Below, piece by piece: positions 54,901 through 62,901 of a stretch of 62,998 nt of DNA; within the stretch, counting starts at the first letter, position 1; each line of letters begins with the position of its first letter. The DNA is from an uncultured Erysipelotrichaceae bacterium. GTDB taxonomy: Bacteria; Bacillota_I; Bacilli_A; RFN20; CAG-826. A model generated the notes under the pieces. That model was not told the DNA's origin, ran no database searches, and saw only the letters and a list, made by a program, of their open reading frames with translations. The stretch lies in contig CACXNV010000003.1 in NCBI GenBank assembly GCA_902769185.1, forward strand, positions 1 to 62,998, in the 5' to 3' direction. The translations under genes were made by a program, and so were the position numbers.

Positions 54901-55088
54901 CAAAATACGCTGAAAAGAAAGCGGAATTAGAGAATCCATTAGCATACGACTATTACGATGCTTATTGGTGGGTTGATGTTTATTATAACATTACAATCTC
55001 TGGCTCTGTTCCAACTGAAAACTACTATAAAGTCACAAAGACCAAACAAACTAAAGCTTTGTCATTTGCTAGTTTAGGAGGTAGATAA
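51966..55088 (+). CDS. oppA: Oligopeptide-binding lipoprotein, SBP family 5
   Basis: The protein has 1040 residues, almost double the usual OppA length. Signal peptide with lipobox VLTAC, lipidated C23; AGGAGGT precedes the ATG. A beta domain of about 110 residues comes first (KIYVGTNELLEIKEV). The SBP family 5 core follows: VIGVGPYFLEEWVGDQEIVF, RNDNWFEY, then KPWMSNKNFLNGLFWSINR and AEARYNG-like segments. Several acidic inserts account for the extra size. It captures peptides outside the membrane for the OppBCDF permease encoded downstream, and the co-translated surface protease would supply them. Confidence 0.85.
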   Translation: MKKARYLFLSSTALAFAVVLTACGGSEGGGGDVPPVAEFSFSASFIGTKTDKIYVGTNELLEIKEVNPGEVTRTYTYTLTSGSANFISVSYDSAAKLFTVTPEHDSGDQKVGIRITEQTSGKKFTKFFYVGERYDAANTGYNFSADTEKKSEILGKLEEYAMKNYLTGITLFENGGYIRKAERVHYGTEKEGKNTYVTGYGFGLLAEGYLETDPTKAPQPAVSGKKEYLQSAQSSDPGNISGWNASGSQIGDLYGYMTSSFWGTKLNSDKTGYEWYPVLAAENCLDPIPQDGKPTDTIHKKYRVYVKTGNTPDGPSGEKYSIAYRSINGEPFDGRPVALEDYITTFRLLLTQSSKLSRGAELATDTSYGFKGAYAYFRKTEKANDEQAEGFWSDMTENDQLGIVAGTDAQGEYIDFEFVNPIDQFTAKYTLSSSLYSPIPKEFLESIGGGSWIAGGEVFGTGSKTQGTTKGAILNNVIGVGPYFLEEWVGDQEIVFKRNDNWFEYVNTKGTDNPRYRIEGVHFQVISAAQQRDDAIYDEFNLKHLDQTSIPVSRMSERKPTDDQTKGDATFKLNVNSCDQTRWDNLFWSTKYPDVEKPTNRYLVKPWMSNKNFLNGLFWSINRSDFAETRGAIPSYNYFADAYLDDPIAGHSYNASEAHELAERGFDPSLPNSNYGFNQAKATAYFADAVDELVASGDITLGTTINKTKIYIDIWWMYQNDETTYGEDIANYFTDAFNNSEVGKGCVELEVRHNAESQWEQVYNDHLMVGVYDLGFGAISGNTLNPLNFMEVLKSDNSSGFTLNWGVDTSKVDPDDPIVFEVKEDGVDVKKEWSFDSAWATADHGAVVKDGEPVDSVQVGYTTKPTTPSGTDTNRLANGAIMLCNFEFVEVDPGVEFEITRVQLSLMGYGSITIDESNIERIYVDDDPTKAIIGFKIIFDNETVKEEYDNMTFSKYVNKMLFDGLKLQKVIDNLDPTDPKYAEKKAELENPLAYDYYDAYWWVDVYYNITISGSVPTENYYKVTKTKQTKALSFASLGGR

Positions 55089-55090
55089 TT

Positions 55091-56260
55091 ATGAAAAAAT
55101 CCATGTTATCTATCATTGGATTAGTTGCTGCTATGACTTTAACAGGTTGTGGTGGAGGAGGAGAAGCTCCTAGTAGCACTTCTAACGTCGTTCTTCCTGT
55201 TGAAAGCATTAGACTTAACGCTGGTAAAAAGGCACTTCTAGTTGGGGATTCCCTTCAAGTGAAGCCATTAGTAACTCCTTTGCTTGCTTCTAGCGCTGCT
55301 CTTGTTTATGAAAGTAGCGATAAAGAAGTTGCCACTGTTGATTCTAATGGTCTAGTTATGGCTAAAAAACAAGGAAGCACAACAATTAAAGTTAGTAGCA
55401 AAGATAATCCAAAAGTCTATACAGAAATGAAAATCTTTGTTGCTGCTAATCAAAATGCTGACGCTGTTCAAAATAAACTTGCTAACTTGTTAGTCTATCA
55501 AAAAACTAAAGTTAAAAAGCCAAGAAAATTAGCAACAACTGAAGTTGAAACTAGAACTTTATATGTCGATGGAAAAGTCTATAAAAAATCATTTGAAATC
55601 GCTGATTTTATTCTTGATAAAGATGAAGCATATTTCCACATTGGTGGAATAGACGCGGATTCAAAATATTATGACGCTCCAGAACATAGATCTACATTTG
55701 GTTATCATTTCTATACCGATGTTGACTATCATAGCTTCCTTTATCACGAAAATGATAATGTCCATAACTGGTGTTATGTTCCTACTGAATTCTATTTAGG
55801 TACTGGTACTACTAGAGACGGCGTTATCTATGCGATGATGGGCTCTTTCTTCAATCGTGGTTCTGACATTGCTGAAAACACAGTTGAATATTCTATGAGT
55901 TCAGATTTTCTTGGACCTATGTATAGAAAGATGTGTTACGCTGGTGGTTTTGACGACGATATGGTTTTTGGAAAATTCCAAGCCTCAAGTAAAGATCAAA
56001 AAGCCGATATTTCTGAAGAAAATAACTTAGATATTCCAGCCGGAACTCTTTATGATGAAATCGACAATTTTGAGGTTTATTGGTATAAAGGTAATGCTAA
56101 ATATTACCGTGTTAACTTTATACTCTCATATGTAATCGATGGTCATAATTATGTTCTTGATATCGTTAGAGACTATTCATTTGATAGAGATGATGAATTC
56201 ACATATGAATTACCTAATCGTAGTGAATACATTCAAGTGAAAGACGTCTTCGAATTATAA
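55091..56260 (+). CDS. Lipoprotein with Big2 domain
   Basis: The protein has 389 residues. The signal ends in LTGC with lipidated C20. A Big2 domain covers about 35-115: ESIRLNAGKKALLVGDSLQV, VYESSDKEVATVDSNGLVMA and KQGSTTIKVSS. The remaining 270 residues are unknown, rich in aromatic and acidic residues. GGAGGT precedes the ATG, 2 bases after oppA. It is the last gene of the protease-oppA operon and is followed by a terminator, so a role in surface binding of substrate or in assembling the protease is possible but unproven. Confidence 0.75.
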   Translation: MKKSMLSIIGLVAAMTLTGCGGGGEAPSSTSNVVLPVESIRLNAGKKALLVGDSLQVKPLVTPLLASSAALVYESSDKEVATVDSNGLVMAKKQGSTTIKVSSKDNPKVYTEMKIFVAANQNADAVQNKLANLLVYQKTKVKKPRKLATTEVETRTLYVDGKVYKKSFEIADFILDKDEAYFHIGGIDADSKYYDAPEHRSTFGYHFYTDVDYHSFLYHENDNVHNWCYVPTEFYLGTGTTRDGVIYAMMGSFFNRGSDIAENTVEYSMSSDFLGPMYRKMCYAGGFDDDMVFGKFQASSKDQKADISEENNLDIPAGTLYDEIDNFEVYWYKGNAKYYRVNFILSYVIDGHNYVLDIVRDYSFDRDDEFTYELPNRSEYIQVKDVFEL

Positions 56261-56278
56261 TCATTAACTTCACAACTA

Positions 56279-56303
56279 AGGGCGTAGAAATACGCTCTTT
56301 TTT
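56279..56303 (+). terminator. Terminator of the subtilase-oppA operon
   Basis: AGGGCGTA-GAAA-TACGCTCT, an 8-bp stem with one G-T pair and a GNRA loop, followed by TTTTT. It is the clearest terminator in the right half of the window. Confidence 0.88.
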
Positions 56304-56329
56304 GATGCCAATTATTAATAATTGTAAAC

Positions 56330-56358
56330 TTGCTTTTTAATATATGCAGTAATATAAT
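56330..56358 (+). promoter_or_regulatory. Promoter of oppBCDF
   Basis: TTGCTT (56330-56335), 17 bases, TATAAT (56353-56358). AAAGGA serves as ribosome site about 40 bases further on, before oppB. The permease genes therefore can be controlled apart from oppA. Confidence 0.7.
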
Positions 56359-56405
56359 ATATAACACTTTACTTTAGAGTAAGGTTAGAAAGGAAAAGGG
56401 CTGTA

Positions 56406-57446
56406 ATGTTAAAGTACGTTATTAAAAGAATTGTTCTTGCTCTCATTACTGCTTTTATTATTCTTTCTATTACCTTTATTCTAGTTAAATCATTAGGTAT
56501 TGCAGATACTACTTTCGGCGCTAAAGAAAACGTTAAACACGCCTTCTATTTAAAACAACTAAATTTAGGATATGTTGTTGTTTTTGATCATGAAGTAGAT
56601 GGGTATGGCAAACTACTTGCTCAATTCCATATTGAAGGTGTTGATGAATATTTCTATGCGCGCCCTATCTTAGAACAGTATTTTGCATGGCTAAAGAATA
56701 TCTTTACAGCGTGGGACTGGGGTGAATCAACATCTATTGAATTAAGATCGCAAGCGACGGATATTATTGCCTCTAGATTACCTACATCTATGTATATAAA
56801 TATTGTTTCCGTTGTGGTATCTGTTCCACTAGGAATTGGTTTAGGTATTTTAGCTGGATTAAAGAAAAACACATGGGTTGACCACTTTATTTCCACAGTG
56901 GTTATGATCTTTATTTCTATCCCATCATTCGTTGTTATTTCGTTCTTGATGTATTTCCTGTGTTATAAAAATCAGCTACTGCCGTCGATGTGGCCGAACC
57001 CGAGTGACACTATTTCTAATAAAATCTTAGCTTATTTCATTCCGGTGATGTCCTTATCATTTGGTAGTATTTGTGGATATACTCGATTTGTTAGAGCGGA
57101 ACTTTGTGAAGTTATGTCTAGTGAATATTTGTTATTAGCTAGAACTAAAGGTTTAACTAAAAATCAAGCAATCACAAGACACGCTTTAAAAAATGCATTC
57201 GTTCCAATTCTTCCATCCATTTTAGCGGAATTCATTGGTATCTTTGGTGGATCAATGATTCTTGAAAAATTATACGGCATTCCTGGAATTGGTGACTTAT
57301 ATATCAGATCCATTAACGAAAAAGACTACAACGTTTTAATGGTGGATATGGCAATCTTTACCACAGTCGGCTTATTAGCGGGCATTGTTTTAGATTTATC
57401 ATATGGCTTTATTGACCCACGCATCAGAATGGGAGAAAAGAAATAA
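56406..57446 (+). CDS. oppB: Oligopeptide ABC transporter permease OppB
   Basis: The protein has 346 residues and six membrane helices. The first helix (about 10-30) is followed by an outside loop of about 90 residues that contains WLKNIFTAWDWGES, then the permease core. The EAA-like coupling loop reads YLLLARTKGLTKNQAITRHA and the end is DLSYGFIDPRIRMG, as in OppB. The outside loop is somewhat longer than usual. oppC begins 1 base after the stop. Confidence 0.93.
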   Translation: MLKYVIKRIVLALITAFIILSITFILVKSLGIADTTFGAKENVKHAFYLKQLNLGYVVVFDHEVDGYGKLLAQFHIEGVDEYFYARPILEQYFAWLKNIFTAWDWGESTSIELRSQATDIIASRLPTSMYINIVSVVVSVPLGIGLGILAGLKKNTWVDHFISTVVMIFISIPSFVVISFLMYFLCYKNQLLPSMWPNPSDTISNKILAYFIPVMSLSFGSICGYTRFVRAELCEVMSSEYLLLARTKGLTKNQAITRHALKNAFVPILPSILAEFIGIFGGSMILEKLYGIPGIGDLYIRSINEKDYNVLMVDMAIFTTVGLLAGIVLDLSYGFIDPRIRMGEKK

Positions 57447-57447
57447 G

Positions 57448-59595
57448 ATGAAAAAGAAGAATGACGACTTTGAACTTATTGAAACTCCTAATGAAGTAGT
57501 CACTTCTGATATTTCAGATGCGGATTTTGTCTTGCAACAAGCTGATGATTCAATTCATGAACAAAAATTCCAAACTAAACCAACTACCTTCTTAAAAGAC
57601 TCTTTAAAAAGATTTAGAAAAAATAAGAGCTCAGTGGTTGCTGCCTTCATTTTAGGCATTTTAATTCTTTTAGCAATTTTTGTTCCTATTTTTAACACAA
57701 ACGATGTCAGTAACGCTGCTAACTCTGCTTTAAAGAACCTAGAACCTAAATTATTTAATGGTGGTGGTTTCTGGGATGGAACTGTGACTGTTAGACATAA
57801 AGAAGTTGATTATGAGACAGGTTATCCTGATCCATCTTTATATTACAAAAGTGGTATTAGAGATATAGTTAGAGAAGGTGAACATTTCACTAACGTTCCT
57901 AACGCCTTTGGTAAAGGTGGATATATCCAAACTGGATTCTATGGTGGATATGGTATTGAAAAATCATATTTAAATTCCACAAACCCAATGGATAATTCCG
58001 CTGCAAATAAATTCGTTTTAGACTTAGAACAATCTCATTTAACTCTCACTAACTTCGTTGTTATGGACGAAGATATGTTAAAAGAAGATTTAGGCAATGA
58101 CGGAGTTATTCCTGAAAACTTTAAGTTAGGTTTAACCGGTTTGCAATTCGTCTATTATTATGATGAAGAAGAAAAGGCTATCGATTTAGTCGAACCAAGT
58201 CTTACTCATACAGTTGGAATAGAAGGCGGAGAATCTACTATTGTATTAAACGACTTAATTCTTGCTAATGAAGATCATTTAACTTCTTTTGAATCATTCT
58301 ATTTCCGTTTTGTCACTTCTAAAGACGCTGATATTACTGCTTCTGACCATGTTTGTTCCTTAATTAAGAGCATGGTTATCGAAACAGATTCTCATGTTGA
58401 TGAAGAACAAGTCTATTTCTCTCCTAAAGCTGATAAAGAAACTGGAATAGAAGGAATCAGTTTTACAGATGCGATGAAGATGTCTGCTCGTAGTTTTGAA
58501 CTTGGTTCAGGTAGTAGACAACGCCGTAACTGTGGATATTGGACTGTTGATAGTTCTGGTAAATATTTCAAAAAAATATATTTAGCTAAAGCGGTTTATG
58601 CTTCATTTACTTACGATTCTTATTCCGCTACATTAGGCGAAAGAGAAAATGTTCCAGTTAGTAGCTATGATGTTCAACGATATTATAGAAATCGCTGGGT
58701 TGATTATACAATCGATATTATTTACGATGGTTCAACTCCAATTATTGATCCAGATACATTTGAATTTGTCATTTTAAACGAAGCAAAATGTCCATTTATC
58801 AAAGCGCCAGAATACGAAGATGTCAAAGATGTATTCGTTACCGAAAGTGGTAGAGAAGGATTTACTATTTACGGCGATGTCATGTACTACAAATATCTTG
58901 GTTATGAAACCATGCCAAAATTCTTATTTGGTACCGATAAAAGTGGTAGAGACATGTTTAAATATGTCTTTGAAGGTTTAAGAAACTCCTTATTACTTGG
59001 CGTTTTGACTTTCGCAGTTTGCTTTATTATCGGACTTATTTGGGGCGCTATATCTGGATATTTCGGTGGTGCAGTTGACTTAATCATGGAACGTGTCACT
59101 GATATTTTAAGCGGTGTTCCTTGGATTGTTTTAATGACTATTATCATCTTAAAAGCGGGTAGTAGTTTTGGTACTTTTGCTCTTGCGTTATGTTTGACTG
59201 GTTGGATTGGCACTGCTAGTACCACTAGAACTCAGTTCTATAGATTTAGAGGAAGAGAATATGTTTTAGCCTCTCGTACATTAGGAGCAAGTGACGCTCG
59301 ATTAATCGCGAAACATATCTTACCTAATGCGATGGGTACGATTATCACTGGTGCAGTCTTAATGATTCCTAGTGTTATCTTCTCTGAAGCGACTATTTCC
59401 TATTTAGGATTAGGCTTTAAGAACTTATCTTCTTTAGGTGTTATTTTATCGAATAACCAATCTGAATTAACTAACCACCCATATCAATTAATATTCCCAT
59501 CCGTAGTTATTGCTTTAGTAATGATTTCCTTTAACTTATTTGGAAATGGTCTACGTGATGCGATTAACCCAAGTCTGAAAGGAGAAGGAGAATAA
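57448..59595 (+). CDS. oppC: Oligopeptide ABC transporter permease OppC with giant extracellular insert
   Basis: The protein has 715 residues; typical OppC proteins have about 300. The start at 57448 follows oppB directly; the longer frame begins within oppB. The N-terminal tail is followed by the first helix (about 62-82). The normal continuation, FGTDKSGRDMFKYVFEGLRN, comes only at about residue 494, so some 370 residues are inserted outside the membrane between helix 1 and the core. The insert is beta-rich and acidic (FYGGYGIEKSYLNS, SARSFELGSGSRQRR). The core ends with the coupling loop YVLASRTLGASDARLIAKHI. The insert could contact OppA or the surface protease. No frameshift is involved. 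Confidence 0.9.
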   Translation: MKKKNDDFELIETPNEVVTSDISDADFVLQQADDSIHEQKFQTKPTTFLKDSLKRFRKNKSSVVAAFILGILILLAIFVPIFNTNDVSNAANSALKNLEPKLFNGGGFWDGTVTVRHKEVDYETGYPDPSLYYKSGIRDIVREGEHFTNVPNAFGKGGYIQTGFYGGYGIEKSYLNSTNPMDNSAANKFVLDLEQSHLTLTNFVVMDEDMLKEDLGNDGVIPENFKLGLTGLQFVYYYDEEEKAIDLVEPSLTHTVGIEGGESTIVLNDLILANEDHLTSFESFYFRFVTSKDADITASDHVCSLIKSMVIETDSHVDEEQVYFSPKADKETGIEGISFTDAMKMSARSFELGSGSRQRRNCGYWTVDSSGKYFKKIYLAKAVYASFTYDSYSATLGERENVPVSSYDVQRYYRNRWVDYTIDIIYDGSTPIIDPDTFEFVILNEAKCPFIKAPEYEDVKDVFVTESGREGFTIYGDVMYYKYLGYETMPKFLFGTDKSGRDMFKYVFEGLRNSLLLGVLTFAVCFIIGLIWGAISGYFGGAVDLIMERVTDILSGVPWIVLMTIIILKAGSSFGTFALALCLTGWIGTASTTRTQFYRFRGREYVLASRTLGASDARLIAKHILPNAMGTIITGAVLMIPSVIFSEATISYLGLGFKNLSSLGVILSNNQSELTNHPYQLIFPSVVIALVMISFNLFGNGLRDAINPSLKGEGE

Positions 59596-61346
59596 TGGAA
59601 GAAAAACAAGTTGTTCTTTCTGTTAAAGATCTAAAGATTAACTTCTCAACAGACCATGGGTATGTCCAGGCTGTTAGAGGTGTCTCTTTTGACTTATATA
59701 AAGGTGAAACCTTATGCATCGTTGGTGAATCAGGTTCTGGTAAATCTGTCACTAATAAAGCGATCATGGGTATTTTAAGTGCGAATGGACGTATTATGGG
59801 CGGCTCTATTATGTATGAAGGCGAAGACTTAACTAAAGTTAGTGAAGACGAATTCCATCGTATTAGAGGACACAAAATTGGAATGATCTTCCAAGACCCA
59901 TTATCATCTTTAAACCCAATTGTACGTATCGGTAAACAAATTACTGAAGCGATGTTAATTAATAACTCTAAACTTAAAAGAATGTTTAATGATAAAGTCG
60001 CTGATGAATTAGTAGCCTATAAAAACGCGCAAACAGAATATAAAACCTTATTAGCCGCTAGAAAAGAAAAATTAAAATTCACTAAGGGTGAAGCTAAAAA
60101 AGAAAAAGCAAAAATTAAAAATGAACCTAGCTTATATAAAAGCGGTCAATTCTATACTTTAAAAATTGAATATAATGGTAAAAAATCTCATATTAATGAG
60201 GAGTATAAAGCTAAGATTAAATCTCTTTCAAAAGAAGAATTAGCTTCTCAAGAAGCAGTTTTAAAAGCGGAAAGAGATGAACAAATCGCTAAAGTCAGCG
60301 AATGGTATAATTCTGAATCTTTAAAAATTAAAGAAGAATACGCCAAATTAAAAGCGGGTGTACCTCAAAGAATTAAAGAAGTTAAGGACAATACCCAAAA
60401 GGAATATACCTTAATTAAAGATGAATATAGTGAATCAAAATCTTCTTTAAAAGCCAAATTCGTTCCTTTAATTAAAGAAAATAAAGCAAAATACAAAGCT
60501 AGATGTAAAGTTGCGAAAAAAGAAGTTAAAGAATATAAAAAAGAAGTTAAAGAAAAATATTTATATAAAGTTAACTATGCGAAATCATATTTAACTGATA
60601 AACAAGAAATAAAAGAGACTTGTAAAAGAGCTAAACAAGACTACATTTCTTCAATTAAAATCACCAAAGCTCAAGCTAAAGCAAGAGCCTTAAAGATTAT
60701 GAAAGAAGTTGGCATTTCTAATCCTGAAAAGAGATTTAGACAATATCCATTCGAATTCTCTGGTGGTATGAGACAACGTATTGTTATCGCGATTGCTTTA
60801 ACCGCTAATCCAGATATTTTGATTTGTGATGAACCAACTACTGCTCTTGACGTTACTATCCAAGCCCAAATCTTAGAGTTAATCAATAGATTAAAACAAG
60901 AAAGAAACATCTCTGTTATCTTTATTACTCACGATTTAGGTGTTGTGGCTAATATGGCGGACCGTGTCGCGGTTATGTACGCTGGAAAAATTGTTGAATA
61001 CGGTACTGAAGATGATATCTTCTATGACCCACGTCATCCATATACCTGGGCGTTACTATCTTCTATTCCTGATGTTGATAGTAAAGAAAAACTTGAAGCG
61101 ATTCCAGGTACACCTCCAAATATGATTTATCCACCTAAAGGTGACGCTTTTGCTTTACGTAGTAAATATGCTTTAGCAATCGACTTTAAAAAAGAGCCAC
61201 CAATGTTTAAAGTTAGTGATACTCACTACGCTGCGACTTGGTTACTTGATCCTAGAGCCCCTAAAGTGGAAATGCCTAAGATTGTGAAAACTCGTATCGA
61301 GAATTCTTTAAAGAATGCGAAGAAAGGAGTTAGTTTAGAAAAATAA
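59595..61346 (+). CDS. oppD: Oligopeptide ABC transporter ATPase OppD with coiled-coil insert
   Basis: The protein has 583 residues against about 350 in common OppD. Walker A is GESGSGKS at 44-51, the Q-loop is MIFQDP with Q100, the signature is FSGGMRQR at 388-395 and Walker B is ILICDEP at 408-414. Between the Q-loop and the signature an insert of about 235 residues (about 123-358) is almost all lysine/glutamate coiled coil. It lies in the helical subdomain that touches the permease. The usual C-terminal part follows (YAGKIVEYG, HPYTWALLSSIPD), but the cysteine-rich Fe-S-like end of OppD is not seen. It starts inside the oppC stop (TAATG). Confidence 0.92.
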   Translation: MEEKQVVLSVKDLKINFSTDHGYVQAVRGVSFDLYKGETLCIVGESGSGKSVTNKAIMGILSANGRIMGGSIMYEGEDLTKVSEDEFHRIRGHKIGMIFQDPLSSLNPIVRIGKQITEAMLINNSKLKRMFNDKVADELVAYKNAQTEYKTLLAARKEKLKFTKGEAKKEKAKIKNEPSLYKSGQFYTLKIEYNGKKSHINEEYKAKIKSLSKEELASQEAVLKAERDEQIAKVSEWYNSESLKIKEEYAKLKAGVPQRIKEVKDNTQKEYTLIKDEYSESKSSLKAKFVPLIKENKAKYKARCKVAKKEVKEYKKEVKEKYLYKVNYAKSYLTDKQEIKETCKRAKQDYISSIKITKAQAKARALKIMKEVGISNPEKRFRQYPFEFSGGMRQRIVIAIALTANPDILICDEPTTALDVTIQAQILELINRLKQERNISVIFITHDLGVVANMADRVAVMYAGKIVEYGTEDDIFYDPRHPYTWALLSSIPDVDSKEKLEAIPGTPPNMIYPPKGDAFALRSKYALAIDFKKEPPMFKVSDTHYAATWLLDPRAPKVEMPKIVKTRIENSLKNAKKGVSLEK

Positions 61347-61348
61347 TT

Positions 61349-62866
61349 ATGAATTTTATTAATAGCTCCATTTATCGCATTAAAGCGAAATACAAACCAA
61401 GAAAACCAACATATAGACCTGAACTTAAAGAACAAGGGATTGAACTTTCTGTTCGTCATTTAAAGCAGTTCTTTAAATTTGGTCATGGTCGTAGTGCTTT
61501 TAAAACTAAAGCAGTTCATGATGTCTCTTTTGATATTAAAAAAGGAGAATGTTTTGGAGTTGTTGGCGAATCTGGATGTGGTAAAACCACAACTGGTAGA
61601 TCTTTAATTAGACTATATAACATTACTTCTGGTTCTGTTTATTTTGAAGGTAGAAGAACTTCTGCAGGAAGTAGATGGAATGAAAAAGAAATCAAATGGA
61701 CCAAAATTAGAGGCCGTAGAAAAATTAAAGAATTAAAGAAAGAATTAGCCTCTGAATTAGAAAAAGCATTAGACACAACTGGCTTAATTCCAGAAATTGA
61801 AAAGATTAATGATGAATTATCTAACTTAGAAGCAGAGATTAAAGAAATTAAATCCACATATAAAGAAAGAATGGAACAAGCTTCTAATATTGAAGATGAA
61901 GAAGCCAAAGCTTTAAAATTCGAAGAGATTAACAAAGAACATTCTTCGGAGATTGAAATTAGAAGAAAGAAGATGCTTGAATTAAGTGAAAAACTTAAAG
62001 AATTTAAAGCTACTGTTAAAGCTTCTAAAAAGAAAAAGATTGATGAACAAACTCAGCAAACCGCAGAAACTTTAAAAGCGGAATATAAAGAAAAAATTCA
62101 AGCTGTTAAAGACCATATCGACGAAGTCGAAAAAGAGCAAATTGAACAAATTGCTCAAATTAAATATGATAATAAACACGTCGATAAGAAATTAATGTCG
62201 AAGATGCAAATGATCTTCCAAGATCCTGTTGACTCATTAGACCCTAGAATGACTGTTGAAGATATCATTCAAGAAGGTTTACATATTCAAGGTCAATATA
62301 ATAAATTCAAAAACTCTCAAAAAGTTAGAGATGTTCTTGTTAAAGTTGGTTTACTTCCAGAATATGCTTCTAGATATCCTCATGAATTCTCGGGCGGACA
62401 AAGACAACGTATCGGTATTGCTCGTGCTTTAGTAATGAATCCTAGATTCTTAATTTGTGATGAACCTATTAGTGCGCTTGACGTTTCTATTAGAGCCCAA
62501 ATCATTAACTTATTAAATGATTTAAAAGAAGAAATGGGCTTAACCATTATGTTTATTGCTCACGACTTATCGGTTGTTAAATATTTCTGTGATCGAATCG
62601 CGGTTATGTATTATGGAGAAATCGTAGAGCTCGCTAGTAGTGATGAACTATTTGCGCACCCACTTCACCCATATACTCACGCTTTACTATCTGCTATTCC
62701 TAAACCAGATCCATTAAGCGAAAAGAAGAGAACTAGATACGTCTATATTCCTGCTAATGAGCATGATTATTCTAAAGAAGCTCCTAAACTTGTTGAGATC
62801 ACTCCAGGTCACTGGGTCTTAGCAAACTCTGTCGAGTTAGAAAAATATAAAGAAAAACTTAAATAG
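61349..62866 (+). CDS. oppF: Oligopeptide ABC transporter ATPase OppF with coiled-coil insert
   Basis: The protein has 505 residues against about 310 in common OppF. Walker A GESGCGKT is at 73-80, the Q-loop MIFQDP has Q291, the signature FSGGQRQR starts at 347 and Walker B has D371-E372. Here the coiled-coil insert (about 104-282) lies before the Q-loop, whereas in OppD it lies after it. The insert is again rich in lysine and glutamate. The end block YYGEIVELA and HPYTHALLSAIPKPDP is normal. It starts 2 bases after oppD and is followed by a terminator. Confidence 0.92.
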   Translation: MNFINSSIYRIKAKYKPRKPTYRPELKEQGIELSVRHLKQFFKFGHGRSAFKTKAVHDVSFDIKKGECFGVVGESGCGKTTTGRSLIRLYNITSGSVYFEGRRTSAGSRWNEKEIKWTKIRGRRKIKELKKELASELEKALDTTGLIPEIEKINDELSNLEAEIKEIKSTYKERMEQASNIEDEEAKALKFEEINKEHSSEIEIRRKKMLELSEKLKEFKATVKASKKKKIDEQTQQTAETLKAEYKEKIQAVKDHIDEVEKEQIEQIAQIKYDNKHVDKKLMSKMQMIFQDPVDSLDPRMTVEDIIQEGLHIQGQYNKFKNSQKVRDVLVKVGLLPEYASRYPHEFSGGQRQRIGIARALVMNPRFLICDEPISALDVSIRAQIINLLNDLKEEMGLTIMFIAHDLSVVKYFCDRIAVMYYGEIVELASSDELFAHPLHPYTHALLSAIPKPDPLSEKKRTRYVYIPANEHDYSKEAPKLVEITPGHWVLANSVELEKYKEKLK

Positions 62867-62873
62867 TTTGATG

Positions 62874-62900
62874 AAGCCAAGAAAAAACTTGGCTTTTTAT
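62874..62900 (+). terminator. Terminator of oppBCDF
   Basis: AAGCCAAG-AAAAAA-CTTGGCTT (62874-62895) is a perfect 8-bp stem followed by TTTATTT, directly after the oppF stop. Confidence 0.9.
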
Positions 62901-62901
62901 T

